Assembly (NCBI GenBank): GCA_036924285.1
Contig: JAYKYS010000005.1
Coordinates: 2,852,001-2,916,000, forward strand
Source: Asterella californica
Lineage: Eukaryota; Streptophyta; Marchantiopsida; Marchantiales; Aytoniaceae
Direction of reading: 5' to 3'
Length of the DNA stretch: 64,000 nucleotides
The notes under the pieces were generated by a model that saw only the letters and a program-made list of their open reading frames with translations, made no database searches and was not told the DNA's origin. The position numbers and the translations under genes were made by a program. Shown here in pieces: positions 39,044 through 52,451 of the stretch. Numbering within the stretch: the stretch's first letter is position 1; each line of letters starts with the position of its first letter.

Positions 39044-42000
39044 GTACCACTATAGAGCGGGATTGTGGTGGTGCACAAGAGAAGGTACTCTCGCTTGATG
39101 GAGATAGTGCCTTTTGTACAGGGTTTATTGGATTTTCTGAGTGTGGGATTGCTCTCTACAAGAAGATAGAAGAGCTGAGAAGAAAAGAACAAAAACATTT
39201 GCGTGATGTTGAGTTGATGTTGAAAGAGTTGGGTGAGCTAGAAGGGGATGAATGGATTTCTGGTGTTTATGAAGAAGATGGGTTGGAAGATCTTTTGCGA
39301 GAGATCATGTCTATTGGGTGGGAGGATATGGATAAGATCGTGCAGATTCATTCAAAGGAGATCTATTTGGTGATCGAATCATCCGTGCACCGGAGGTTCG
39401 AGTTGAGACAAGGTACAAGACAGTGGTTAAGAAGATAAAGCCAGTTGCTGGTCCTTTGCCGGAAGACACTAACCAACAGATGGATCGAGCTTCAAGGGAG
39501 AAGAGTTTGAGAGATCCTGCAATGATAGGACACAAGTTCACAGCGAAGACCCTTGAAGAGCTCAAGATTGGATCTGATGGGTCTCTTCTACCAGAAGAGA
39601 GGATGTGCTTCAAGGAGATGCTTTCAAGACATGGGAAAGCATTTGCTTTTGAGCCATATGAGATTGGGTGTGTAGATCCGTATGTTGTTACCCCGATGGT
39701 TATCTTCACGGTACCGCATGTGCCATGGAACCTGAGATCAATTCCAGTACCGCGGGCTCACTTGCCCAAACTAGTGGAGTTGCTGAAGGAGAAGATGCGG
39801 ATGAAGATCTTGGAGCCGTCGTTTGCACCATATTCAAGCAGATGGTTTACAATACCATAGAAGAATGGATCGCTGCGGTTCATCCAAGACATGCAGCCGG
39901 TGAACGTAGTAACAATCAGAAATGCTGGGGTGGGACCGATTGTGGATGAGTTTGCAGAAGCGTTTGCAGGAAGAGCGATTTACTCGATGGGAGATCTTTA
40001 CTCAGGGTATGATCAGTTTCAACTAGCGGAGGAGAGCAGAAGCTTCACGACAATGAGGACACCTTTGGGGTTGGTTAGGATGTGTACTTTACCACAGGGA
40101 GCTACCAACTCGGTAGCACACATGATGAACGGGATGAATCGAGTTCTAAGAGACTTCATTCCTGAAAAGACGATGCCGTTCTTGGATGACATCCCCATTA
40201 AAGGATGTGTGGAAGATGAGAAGGATGAAGCATTAGATCAGATGGGGTGTCGGCGATACGTCACTGATCACATCACAGACTATGAGAAGATCTTATCTCG
40301 ACTTGAGGAAGTTCATCTTACGCTGTCAGGTGCGAAGTCTACGTTTGGAGTTAGAGAGGTTTTGATCGTTGGTCATTTGTGTGGATCGTTTGGTAGGAAG
40401 CCAGATTCGAACAAGGTGGATGCGACTGGGAGGATGAAGGAGGTTTGCAACTCGCTGACAGAAGTAAGAAGATTTTTGGGTGCTTGTGTATTCTATCACA
40501 TTTGGATTCCTCATTATGCGCATGTGGCAGATCCGTTGTATGGATTGTTGCGTAAGGGTCATAAGTTCAGATGGGAGGAAGAGCATACTGATGCGGTAAG
40601 GAAGCTGAAGTCTTTACTATCATCTCCTCCAGTTATGGGAAGGATTGATTACAAGGGTGCTAGGCCGGTGGTTCTTACTGTGGATACAAGTCCAGTTGCA
40701 ATTGGATGGGCAGTCGGACAGGATGATGAGGATGGAGACAAGTTTGCGGTTAGGTTCGGAGCGAAGGTGTTAAGTGTTCGACAACGTGCTTACCCGCAAG
40801 TGAAGAGAGAACTGTGAGGTATTGTTTCAGCTATGAAAACTGAGAAAGAGTATTTGATTGGAGCAGTAGTGATGGTTGAAACTGATTGCTTGCCGTTGTT
40901 AGGGATGATCATGAATTGTTCAATCTCTGATATTGTGATGTTACGATGGATCGCATATATCAAGTCGTTGAACCCGGAGTTTAGACATATTGCAGGGAAG
41001 GATAATCTGATGGCGGATATGTTATCTCGAGCTCGATATGATGAGGAGGATGAGATGGTAGAAGACATTGACGACGTGGGTACAGAGTTCTATTCGATTG
41101 CACAGACAGGAAAGGAAGATGAGTTATTTGTTGAAGGGTTGTATGATGGTGATTTGCTTGATATCGGGAGGTACCTTAGTACGATGGTTAAGCAGACAGG
41201 TTGGACAGATGAGAGGTTTCGGAGAGTTCGAAGGAAGGCCTACAACTTCATGTTGCAGGATGGGTTTCTTTGGAAGCGACCGAAGCAGAAAGGTGGGGTA
41301 CCTCTACGGGTGATTTGCAACAAGGAAGATCAGCAAAAGTTGCTCAAGGCGTTCCATGAGAGTCTTTGGGCTGGACATCGAGGGATTTGGGTCACTTTTA
41401 CAAAGATGAAAGAGCGGTATTGGTGGAAAAACATGTACAGGGATGTTGTATTTTTTGTGGAGTCTTGTTTGACATGTCAGATGTATTCGAATATTCGACA
41501 TCGTGACGGATTACATCCGACTTATCCGTTGGCGATCCACTTCAAGTGGGTGGTAGACTTGGTGATTATGCCGGTTGGATTATGGCAGATGAGATACTTG
41601 GTACTTGCTAGAGAGGATATTTCAAATCAAGTCGAGGGTAGGGCACTTCGGACGAAGACAACTGAAGGGGTATGTAGATTTCTCTTGGAAGAGGTTGTTT
41701 GTCGGTATGGATGTGTGGGAAAGATCACTGCAGATCGGGGAGAGCTAGATGCACATGAGGCTCGTGAATTCTTTGCAAGGTGTGGGGTGAGGTTATCACT
41801 GACAACTGCTTACAACCCCGAAGGGAATGCCAAGAGTGAATGTGGTCATCCACCCATTGTGAAGGCTTTGGTGAAGGCTTGCGACGGAAGGATGCGCGAG
41901 TGGCCTCGACTCTTACCATTTGCGTTATGGACAGATAGAACGACGCACAGCTCGGTGACAGGTTACATGCCGGTGGAACTCATCACAGGTCAGAAGCCTA

Positions 42001-42509
42001 TCATGCCGATTGAAGAACATGTTCTGACATGGAGTGTGTTACCTTGGGAGGACAATTTGACTAGAGAAGAGCTTCTTGCTATTCGAATTAGGCAGTTAGA
42101 GAGAAGACCAGAGGATATCCAAACTGCTTTGGATAGGCTGCAAGAAGCACGGTTGAAGAACAAGGTCAGATTTGATCAGCGATATCGTTTGAGACCTAGG
42201 GAAATCAAGGAAGGTGATTGGGTGTTAGTCTATGACAACAGTCTAGACAACCAGCATAGTGCACTCCGGAAGTTTTCCAGAAGATGGTTTGGTCCGTATG
42301 TGATGAAGAAGGTTCATGACAACGCAACTTACGCCCTGCAAGAGTTGGATGGAACGACCTTGAAGGTACCAGTGGCAGGTAAACGTGTCAAGATTTTCAA
42401 AAAGAGAGATGAGGAGGTCGATCTAGCAGATATCTTGACGGAGTTTCAATTTGAGGATGAGGATTATGTAGAAGACCTTGCAGATGAGATTGGTTACGAT
42501 GGGAAGTAG
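39040..42509 (+). pseudogene. Element G: Pol with one frameshift and two stops
   Basis: The N-terminal segment (T-T-I-E-R-D-C-G-G-A) leads to F-S-E-C-G-I-A-L-Y-K-K. A 1-nt frameshift near 39390 precedes Y-K-T-V-V-K-K-I-K-P-V-A. RT: FTVPHVPWNLRSIPVPRAHL, TAG at 39858 in P-stop-K-N-G (relatives P-K-K-S-G), then G-D-L-Y-S-G-Y-D-Q-F and F-L-D-D near 40180. RNase H: LTVDTSPVAIGW, TGA at 40815 for W in K-R-E-L-W. Integrase: FHESLWAGHRG..., VVDLV, TADRGEL, and N-A-K-S-E-C-G-H with the catalytic E. The Pol tail is acidic and ends at 42509. Both TGA/TAG changes and the frameshift kill the frame. Confidence 0.92.
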
Positions 42510-42584
42510 GACGATATGTCAAAGTGTGTGCCGGTCCACTCCTTGGTTGGTATCTCTGGTGCATACCGGAGGATGCACAGGTTT

Positions 42585-42596
42585 GGAAGGGGTGGA
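42585..42596 (+). promoter_or_regulatory. Element G polypurine tract
   Basis: GGAAGGGGTGGA directly before the 3' LTR, within the conserved CATACCGGAGGATGCACAGG pre-LTR block. Confidence 0.7.
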
Positions 42597-44459
42597 TGTC
42601 GTGTCGTGGACCGGCTCCTACCTGAAATTCAAATTTCGATGCTTGTTGCTCCAAAGACACTCATGAGAAGACAAGCTAGGCCCCAGCTTACGGATTTTTG
42701 GCACCACTTCGGATCTTCGTTTTTATCGCACCAGTGGATAGAGCTCCTTGTCAGCTTTCCATAGGCACTTCATCTACTTCGTTTGGACGCATAGTGAAGA
42801 AGTTATAGGACTCGGAAGATGGAGAAAACAAGCTAGGCCCCAGCTTACGAGCTTTTGGCGCAACTTCGGATCTTCACTTTTATCGCATAGATGGATAGAG
42901 CTCGTTGTCAGCTTTCCATGAGCATCTTGTTTATTTCGTTTGGACATCTAGAGAAGAAGTTATGCGATTCGAAAGAAGGTAAAATCAAGCTAGGCCCCTA
43001 GTTACTTGCTGATTGGGTATTTAGGGCTTCAGGCGTTATATCAAAGACGCAAGGGGCCTGCTTCTTATTATTCAGGAGAGAACTGTACGTTCAGAGACTG
43101 TTGCAAGGGGGACTGCTTAAGGAGTTTGCTTGTTCCTACGACTTGTCGGTGGATGTTTTGGAGAATTGGGAAGTCCAATACACGAGCGCAAGGTGTCATC
43201 GGGTTCAGATCTGTGCAGGCTACGCACAGGTTAAGACGGTTCTTGAAGAGACGGATCGGGGGTTGTGTTCTGGAAGAAACTGAGACGCAGGAAGCAGATT
43301 TGAGGTTTTCAGTTACCTGTGAAGGAGAGTTGGACTGTTCGGACCGATCCGGAGTCCAAACTTGATGTCCTTGGATCCATCGGGATCAGAACAACGAGTT
43401 CTTCAGGAAATTGAAGACGATACAAGTTTTCATCGGACGGTTTGGGTGTTCTGAGTGAAATTGGTTCGCAGGGAAGCGCTTGCGTCAAGTTTTTCATCGC
43501 TTGCGACCTGAGATTGGATTGTTCTTCGCGATCGGTGAGCCAAGCTCTTCGTTCTTGGTGCCTACGCGATCAAGGAGTCCTCATGTACGCATAGGAGAAG
43601 ACTGTAAGTGAATTGGATTGTTGGTTTGGATGTGGTGAGCGAATTTGAACCACAGGGAGCTGATTTACGTCAGTTTTTTGCAACCTGCGACCAAATTTCT
43701 CGAGTGGTTTTGCAAGGGGAACTCCAAACGGCTTGTTTGGAGTCTTGTTGGGTTCAGGGTAGCCAGATCTACCTACCAGCGAAGACCGATATCAGTTTAG
43801 ACGATCCGTTTGTGCGGTGTGAGCGATTTTAAGCCGCATGGAGGAGCTTTTGGAGGTTCGGTCACCTGCGACCAAAAATCGGCGATATCTCGACTATCGG
43901 GAGTCGAATCTGAAGGTTTCTTGAGCCAAAGGAGTCAGGGAAGGAGACCCTATCAACATTTGAAGATCGTTTGGAGAAAGGAGAAAGTTCTCACATAGAT
44001 CTTTTTCGGTTCCTTCGCTACGGATTTCGTCTTTTTGAGTTCGTTAAGGACTTAATTGGTTGTGTACGGCTTGTGGTAGCTAGCTTTAGCCAAGAGCTAG
44101 TGCGTGGATGTGATTTGGACTAGGGTTTGGATCGCGTGATATTGTTGTGGCTCTGTTTGTTAGCAAAGAGAAGTTTCTCTTGCTTTGAGCTACGCTTCGG
44201 CGATTTCGGGCTAGGGTTGCGATTCAGGGGTTTGTTTTAGGGCTTCTGAAGTAGGTTACGGACCGCTCTGGTCTGTTCCTCAGTTTTGTGCTGTTAGGAG
44301 AAAGAGACGGCAGTGTACATACATTTGGAGTGGTATATATTGCGCGTTCGTTTTCGTTGTTGTTCTTCTCTGTCTTGTCTCTGTTTCAGCACACAACATC
44401 TCCACAGCCAGGAACCTCGTGTTTTCCTTGACATCCTTCACGCAATATCCGACACGATA
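42597..44459 (+). repeat. Element G 3' LTR (1863 bp)
   Basis: TGTCGTGTCGTGG...ATCCGACACGATA. Contains two 157-bp units (42796, 42953 markers), several GCGACC-rich stretches and a TATA-like GGTATATATTG near 44332. It ends in TA rather than CA, fixed by the ACGT duplicate that follows and by the identical end of the 5' LTR. Confidence 0.93.
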
Positions 44460-46610
44460 ACGTAACGTTGGGACGGGTCCTGTGATTGAAGAGGTAGCAG
44501 AGGCATTTGCAAGGAGAGCTATTTATTCGATAGGAGATCTATATTCTGGTTATGATCAGTTCCAGCTGGCTGTGGAGAGTAGAGATTTAACTACTATGCG
44601 TACACCCCTGGGATTGATGCGGATGTGTACTCTTCCACAAGGAGCGACGAACTCGGTGGCTCATATGCAAAATGCGATGCATAAGGTACTAAGGGAGTTT
44701 GTGCCTGATGTTACCATTCCGTTTCTAGATGATATTCCTATAAAAGGTTTTGCGGTTGAAGATAAGGATGGAGTAGTACTTGCGAATGGAGGTTTGTTGC
44801 AGATCATATAAGGGATGTAGAACGTATCTTGACTCGACTGGAGGAGGTGCATCTCACCCTGTCAGGAGCTAAGTCCAAGTTTGGTGTGTCTGAGATTTTA
44901 GTGGTTGGACATCTGTGTGGTGCTTTTGGAAGGCGACCAAACCCTGAGAAGGTTGAAGCTATAGCTAGGATGGCAGACTGTAAGAACATCACGGAGGTTC
45001 GACGCTTTCTAGGTGCTTGTGTATTTTATCGCTTATCCATTCCTCATTATGCTCATGTTGCTGAGCCTTTGTATGCATTATTGAGGAAGTGTAAGAGGTT
45101 TGTATGGACCTCAGTCCATAGAGAAGCTATGAATAGGCTGAAGGAGGCTCTACAGTCTCCACCTGTTCTGAGAAAAGTAGACTATGGGTGTGGGAGACCT
45201 GTCACTATTACAGTAGATACTAGTCCAAAGGCGATTGGCTGGACAATAGGTCAAGATGATGCGGATGGTATGCGGTTTACCTCTAGGTTTGGAGCTAGGA
45301 TCTTGACAGACAGGCAACGAGATTATCCTCAAGTGAAGCGTGAATTGTGGGGAGCGGTAAGAGCGACGAAGACAGATCGTGAGTTTCTGATTGGTGCTCA
45401 TGTAGTCCTAGAGACGGATTGTCTACCTCTACTAGGCATGATATCCAACTGTAGCACGTCAGACATAGCGATGTTAAGTTGGATTGCCTATATTAGAAGC
45501 TTGAATCCAGAGCTGAAGCATATAAAAGAAAAGGAGAATATGGTCATAGATATGTTGTCAAGAGCTCGATTTGTAGACGAGGATGTCATGATTTCAGAAG
45601 CTGAGGAAGAGGAGAGAAAGGATGCTCAGTGTCAGGTTAATCGACGGGCTACGAACTTGGAGCCATTGATGTTTAGAGAGGAGCTTTACACAGGTAGACT
45701 TCGTGACATAGGGTATTATCTGGGCTTGTTGGAGAGGCAAGAGAGATGGAGCAAAGTAGAGTTCAGAGAGATAAGGAAACAAACTTACAACTATCTTCTG
45801 CATGATGGATATCTCTGGAGACGACCACAGAGGAGAGATGGGATGTTCATACGAGTAGTTGACGATCTGCAGACTAAGCAGCAACTAATGAAGGAGTTCC
45901 ATGATACCTTATGGGCTGGACATCGAGGGATTTGGGCTACTTATGTCAAGTTCAAGAAAAGGTATTGGTGGAAAGGTCTGTACCAGGATGTGATGAACTA
46001 TGTCAGTTCCTGCTTGCATTGCCAGTTCTACTCAAAGATACGGTATAGGGACGGTCTCGTGCCTACTTATCCGCCTTGCATTCACTTTCAGTGGGTTCTC
46101 GACTTGGTGGTGATGCCTCTGGGGTTATGGGGCATGCGATATTTGGTTTTGGCTCGTGAGGATCTCTCCAACTTTGTAGAAGGACGAGCTTTGAGAACGA
46201 AGACCACAGAGGGGATATGTAAGTTTGTTCTTGAAGATATTATCTGTAGGTATGGGTCTGTAGGAAGGCTACGGGCAGATAGGGGAGAACTACGAGGGAC
46301 AGAAGCGAGAGAGTTTTTTGCTCGATATGGTGTGAAGCTCAAGCTTACTACTACGATGAATCCAGAGGGGATTGGCAAGAGCGAGCGAGGACATCCATCG
46401 ATAGTTCAGGCTTTGGTGAAGGCGTGTGATGGTAAGCATAGAGAGTGGCCTAGGTTACTCCCTTTTGCTTTATGGACGGATAGAACAACTCATTGTTCTA
46501 CTACAGGGTACATGCCTGTTGAATTAATGCTAGGACAGAAACCGATGATGCCAGCAGAAAAAGACTTTCCTACTTGGGCTACCTTGTCATGGGAGGACAA
46601 TGTGGACCGT
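44460..46610 (+). pseudogene. Element D: Pol, RT palm through integrase core
   Basis: It resumes at R-N-V-G-T-G-P-V-I-E-E-V-A-E-A-F, then G-D-L-Y-S-G-Y-D-Q-F-Q-L and F-L-D-D-I-P near 44725. A 1-nt frameshift near 44785 precedes R-F-V-A-D-H-I-R-D-V. From 44829 the frame is open: RNase H ITVDTSPKAIGWTIGQDD (about 45205), integrase FHDTLWAGHRG...CLHC, then VLDLVVMPLG, RADRGEL and I-G-K-S-E-R-G-H (E near 46385). It stops at W-E-D-N-V-D-R where H enters at 46610/46611 and resumes at 57175 with V-Q-L-L-S-L-R-I. Confidence 0.92.
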
Positions 46611-48895
46611 TGTCGTAGGGCGTAAAATATGATCTGGGAATACACGGGGTATCTGACTGTAGAGAGATACAACTGGATCTACGACCTAACCGATGAAAAC
46701 TTATGCTCTCACTATCTAATCTATCAGTCTTTTTTGTATGTTACTAGCGAGCTAACTTGACCCAAGTGCAACACATGTGCATCACACAAATGACTTAGAG
46801 CTCGATTCCACTCTAGATAAAGGTAAGGCTCATACACGATACGTGTCTGCTTTAGATCCCAAGCATTTCTCATACAATCTCTCATCAACATCCGCTTCAC
46901 TACTTCTTCTCGACAAACTACCTAAATTGTAGACTCTGATCTTCTATTGTTCACTGATACGATTTTTGCTCAAGAAGATGTCCACAGCAAGGACCGCCTA
47001 CTACACAAGCTTCCCAACGATACAAGACATATCGGCAACAAACAGCTAGAAACTCGGGGCGTGACACCGAGGATAACGGTACCTCAGCTTCAGCAAGACG
47101 TGGCACCTCCACTGAGCGTGATCGCCGTACCAATCTCACAATACAACCTCCTTGTCATCCACACGACACCTCCAAGAAGCACACCTCCCATCTTCAAGAC
47201 GTTTTTTGTTCAACTCCAACCAAGAGATTTAAGCGAAATCTCTCTACGTCTTTCTCGCCTCGCTGCAAACTGAACTTTGACAATCTCGTGCCTTCACCTC
47301 GATTATCCAATCAGGCTCAAACTTCACAGGACATCCCCTCTGACCCTTCTCTACTACTGTATGAAATTTCAGTCTCAGATCTGAACCCAACTGTCCGCGA
47401 TGAATCAAGCCACCCGCCTGTGCTAACTTATGAGCTTTACAGATCTCGATGACCACATCCTAGATCTCCACACATTCTCTTACCCAATTGAACTGACATT
47501 TCACATGTGACTAGCTGATAGGACACACTCTCATCCTGGAAAGTTTCATTCAGAGATCCAATCCCATGTGCACGGAGCAACTCAAGATTTGAACCCAAAG
47601 AAAGCGGTTTTACTCATACCTCTCAACTGTAACAGCCAACTTCAATCGATCATTTCAGAAGCAAATCCAACCCAAATGTAGGATTTTTTTACATCAATAC
47701 AACCAGCATGGAGTGAACTACTCGAATCCCTTGACAGCTTCTAAAGATCAACTCTCAAACTCTCGGATCACTCCAAAACGTGGCTCGGGGTACCGATTTG
47801 ACCCCCTGACTTTCAACGTCCATCACTCTCTCCTCAGAACTCCAAATCGCCTGATCTTTGTCTCCTGAGTGTAGCCCGTTTTGAGAGCTTTCCCACAAGA
47901 CCACTCACTCCTCAAATGACCCCCGAGAAGACCTCCAAAACCCTAAAGCCGTCTGCAGATCTGGAATGGAGTTGATTGGTCGAAAATAGACCAATAAGAA
48001 AACAGATCTGGAAACCTCTTTTGTCCTCTACTTGGTACCCTAGAACAACTATAACCTTAATACCCTCTCATGCCTTCAAGGCATCGGCCCCAATCTTAGA
48101 CTAATTACACTCGTCAAACTATAGAGATCTTACTTAACACTTAAGATTCAGTACAAGGTCAAGATGACGACCTGGAACCGATTTACGATGAAATGTACTA
48201 CAAAAGGAAATGGAGAAGCCATCACTTGATTACAGTACTCCTCGCCAAAGTTCCTTGCGATCCACACACGATGATTGATCTTTCGTCGACAGTGACATCG
48301 AACATCCACCCAGACGTTGAAAGGGATGTTGGCTGGATAATTCAAGTCCATTGGTCCTCGTCAAAGTAAGATGTACACTGTCAAGTCCCAGTCCTCTCCA
48401 TACGTGACGATTGGTAAGATCACCGGAGTAGGCGAGTCCATCCCCTCCCCATGAACTCTTCTCCAAAGTAGGCGACGAACCACTGTCGAAAGTGATCGGG
48501 GTGGATCAAGTGAAGCTTGATATGAAATGGGTTCGAAAATGACAGATTTGAAACTCGATTCAGTCCTCCATCCATGAATACAACTCCTGCCGTCCTTTCT
48601 TATCACGTAAGACACTAAGACACACTCATGAAAACTACCCCCAAAGAAGAATGCCTCACAAACCCCCAACCCACTATCTTATACCTATGTTTGACAACAA
48701 GAGCCATTCACGCGAACGTTCACGGATCATTGGGTCGGCACATCTTGTTATCGTGCGATCTCACATCCAGATCTCTGTGAACGTGACACATAATACCCTC
48801 TCATGCGAACTACACAAAAGGTTCACCGAACACAAAAGAAAACACAACAACCGTTCTTCACTGAATTCACATGTGGGACGTCTCACAACACGACA
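46611..48895 (-). repeat. Element H 3' LTR (2285 bp)
   Basis: On the element's strand TGTCGTGTTGTGAGACG...ACGACA. Pairs with 54889-57174. Open frames of 60-110 codons recur in both LTRs and have no motifs. Confidence 0.94.
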
Positions 48896-48909
48896 TCCAC
48901 CCCCTCTAA
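48896..48909 (-). promoter_or_regulatory. Element H polypurine tract
   Basis: Minus strand TAGAGGGGGTGGA abuts the 3' LTR, preceded by the lineage's GGAGGATGCGCATG block. Confidence 0.7.
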
Positions 48910-48961
48910 ACATGCGCATCCTCCGGCATGCGCCACAAACACTTACAAGTTGTGGACGGAA

Positions 48962-51900
48962 TCACACAACGTCTTCGTCGTCTTGAATGATGTCATCGTT
49001 ATCAACATCCTCAAGAACCAAATCATCCTCGTCGTCGTCCAAGAGATCAAACTCCGCTCCGACTTCTTCCACGCTTATCTCTTCATCTCGCTTCTTGAAG
49101 AGTTTCACACGCTTTCTTGCAATGGGAACTTTGAGCTTTGATCCATCAAGCTCCCGAAGTGAATATGTAGCATTGTCATGTACAACAAGAACCACATATG
49201 GTCCAAACCACCGCTTAGAGAATTTTCTAAGAGCATTGTGTTGGTTGTCCAAGCTACAATCATACACCAACACCCAATCGCCTTCCTTAATCTCCTTTGA
49301 CCGCAACCGGTGACGCTCATCAAACCTGCCCTTATTCTTCAACCGAGCCTTTCTCAACCTATCAATTGCAATCTCTATGTCCTCGGGTCTTCTTTCCAGT
49401 TGACGAATCCGAAGCGCAAGAAGATCCTCCTTAGACATATTATCCTCCCAAGGTAGAACGCTCCAAGTAGGAATGTGCTCCTCGATGGGCATGATAGGTT
49501 TTTGCCCTTGCATTAGCTCCGCTGGCATGTACCCAGTCACTGAACTATGTGTGCAGCGATCAGCCCATAAAGCAAAAGGTAAGAACCTTGGCCACTCCTT
49601 CACCCTTCCTCTACAAGCTTTCACAATGGCTTTAACAATAGGAGGATGACCTCGCTCACTCTTAGCATTCCCTTCTGGATTGTAGGCCGTAGTAAGAGCT
49701 AGTTTCACCCCGCATCTCTCAAAGAACTGCTTAGCTTCGAGAGTATTCAGCTCTCCACGATCTGCTGTAATCTTCCCAACACACCCGTACCTACAGATCA
49801 CGTCCTCCAACAAGAATCTGCAAACTCCTTCAGTGGACTTTGTACGCAAAGCCCGTCCTTCTACTTGGTTGGACAGATCCTCTCGTGCAAGAGCCAAATA
49901 TTGCATTTGCCATATCCCTACTGGCATGATAACCAGATCTACCACCCATTTATAATGGATTGCAAGCGGATACGTAGGATGCAAACCGTCTCGATGTCTG
50001 ATCTCTGAGTACATTTGACAAGTGTGACACGATTCTACGAACCTCACAACATCTCTATACATGTTACGCCACCAGTACCTCTCCTTGAGCTTTGTGAAGG
50101 TTGCGTAAATACCTCGATGTCCAGCCCATAAACTGTCATGGAACTCTCGAATAAGTTGCGTCTGCATCTCTTTCTTACACACAACTCTTTGTGGTGGATC
50201 AACATCTCACTTAGATCGCTTCCACAGATAACCACCTTGTAGTAGGTAGTTGTAAGCCTTCCTCCTGATCTGTTTGAAATATGTATCACTCCATTCAGGG
50301 TGCTTCAGCAACGTGCTAAGATAACGCCCAATATCTATCCATTCACTTTCGTACAACTCCTCTTCGAATGGTTTTGGATACACTGCTTCTCCCTTTTGCG
50401 CTCTAGAAAAGACGGTAGTGCCAACATCCTCTGTGTCCTCGATCATATCTTCCTCTCCTTCATACCTTGCTCGAGACAACATGTCTGCTACTGGGTTATC
50501 CTTACCAGCTATGTGCTTGAATTCAGGATTCAATGATTTGATGTACGCTATCCACCTTAGCATAGCAATATCAGGAGTGTTACAATTCGTAATCATTCCC
50601 AACAATGGCAAACAATCAGTCTCCACAACCACTGATGCTCCAATCAGGTAATCTTTCTCAGCCTTCATAGTTGTAACCACCCCCCATAGTTCTCGCTTCA
50701 CTTGTGAGTACTTCCTTTGTTGCTCATTCAACACCTTTGCACTGAACCGCACAGCAAACCTGTTCCCTTCTTCATCATCTTGCCCCACAGCCCATCCAAT
50801 TGCTATAGGGCTACTATCAACAGTCAGAACTACAGGTTTACCCCCTTCATAGCTGACCCTACGAAGTACAAGCGGGGAAGACAACAGTTCTTTTAGCCTT
50901 CGAACTGCCTCTGAGTGCTTCTCGTCCCACTTAAACTTCTTGCCTTTTCGAAGCAAGCCGTATAAAGGATCAGCAACATGTGCAAAGTGAGGAATCCAAA
51001 CATGATAGAATACACAAGCCCCTAAGAACCTCCGTACTTCAGTTTGCGAACTACATGTATCTTTCATCCTTTGGATGACATCTACCTTACTTGGATCAGG
51101 CCTCCGACCAAACCATCCACACAAATGTCTCACAATCACAACCTCTCGCACTCCAAACGAGAACTTAGCTCCTGATAACGTCAAGTGGACTTCCTCAAGA
51201 CGTGACAATATCTTATCAACATCTGCAATGTGATCAGCAACAAACTTACGGCAACCCTTCTGATCCGTCGCTTCATCCTTCTCCTCCTCTGAACAACCTT
51301 TGATTGGAATGTCATCCAAAAACGGCATTGTCTTCTCTGGAATAAAATCTCGTAAGACTTTATTCATCCCATTCATCATGTGCGCCAATGAGTTAGTAGC
51401 CCCTTGTGATAATGTGCACATCCTTATCTGTACCAACGGAGTCCTCATAGTGGTGACATCCCTACTTCTTTCGGCAAGTTAAAATTGATCGTATCCGGAG
51501 TAGAGATCTCCCACGGAATAGATCGCTCTTCCAGCAAATGCTTCAGCAAACTCTCCTACAATCGGTCCTATCCCTGTATTCTTGATAGTCACTTGATTTA
51601 CTGGCTGCATATCTTGAATGAAGCGTAACGCTCCACTCTTTTTCGGAACCGTAAACCAACGACTGGAATACGGTGCAAATGAAGGTTCGAGAATCTTCAT
51701 CTGCATCTTCTCCTTCAGAAGCTCCATAAGCTTAGGTAGATGAGCCCTAGGTACAGGGATTGGCCTCAAGTCCCAAGGTGCATGCGGCACTGTAAAGATA
51801 ATCATTGGAGCTACTACGCTCGGATCCACGCATCCTATCTCCGAAGCTTCAAAAGAAAAAGCCTTTCCATGCTTACTCAACATCTCTTTGAACTCTCGCT

Positions 51901-52374
51901 CTTCAATAGGAAAGAGAAAATCTGCGGATCCTACCTTCAACTCCTTGAGTGTAGCTGCAGTAAACTTGTGACCCACTTGGCGAGGATCCCTTAAGCTCTT
52001 CTCCTTCGAAGCTTGTTGAACTGGTTGTTCTAGTCATCGGGTAAAGGTTGAGCTACAGGCTTAACCTTTCTATCCACCGTTTTGTACTTGGTTTCAACCC
52101 TGACTTCTGGTTTCTGGAATGACTCTATGATCGAATAGAGCTCTCTAGAATTTATTTCCACCAGTTGATCTTCACTCTTTTTCTCAATCTTGGTAAGCTC
52201 CTCCAAAGGATCCTCTAATCCCATCTCCATGTAAACACCAGCTATTCTATCTTCCTTGTCAAGCACACACACTCTTTTTAGATCTTTCTCAACTCTTTCC
52301 ACAGCCTTCCGCTCCCACTTCCGTAGATCAACAAGCTGCGTATATAAAGCAAATCCACTCTCAGAAAATCCCAC
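48962..52374 (-). pseudogene. Element H: Pol with stops and one frameshift
   Basis: Starts upstream in the -1 frame relative to gag-protease (T-I-E-R-G-Y-D-D...). Breaks: TAG at 52030 (P-D-D-stop), a frameshift by 51976, TAA at about 51479 (Y-D-Q-F-stop) and TGA at about 50207 (K-R-S-K-stop). RT: FTVPHAPWDLRPIPVPRAHL, VPKKSGALRFIQDMQPVN, F-L-D-D near 51320. RNase H: LTVDSSPIAIGWAVGQDD near 50820. Integrase: FHDSLWAGHRG...CHTC, VVDLVIM, TADRGEL, N-A-K-S-E-R-G-H near 49665. The C-terminus has WFGPYVVLVVHDNATYSLRE and a very acidic tail (V-E-E-V-G-A-E-F-D-L-L-D-D-D-E-D-D). Confidence 0.93.
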
Positions 52375-52451
52375 AACTCCTGTACAAAAGGCACTTCCGT
52401 TCGTTGGCGAGAGTACCTCTTTCTGTGTATCGGTATCATCATACCCTCGCT

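Larger units (their letters stand above)
35823..44459 (+). mobile_element. Element G: full-length but decayed Ty3/gypsy element
   Basis: 8637 bp. Target duplication ACGT at 35819-35822 and 44460-44463. Removal restores D as V-T-I-R-N-V-G-T-G-P. The 5' LTR (35823-36549, 727 bp) has lost about 1.29 kb relative to the 3' LTR (42597-44459, 1863 bp) but has one more copy of a 157-bp unit. Gag-protease has two stops; pol has one frameshift and two stops. Confidence 0.95.

Noticed and set aside
26510..44463. F and G as parts of one composite insertion because both are flanked by ACGT
   Set aside because: Each has its own LTR pair, its own ACGT duplicate and 600 bp of element D coding sequence between them, so they are separate events at two sites.
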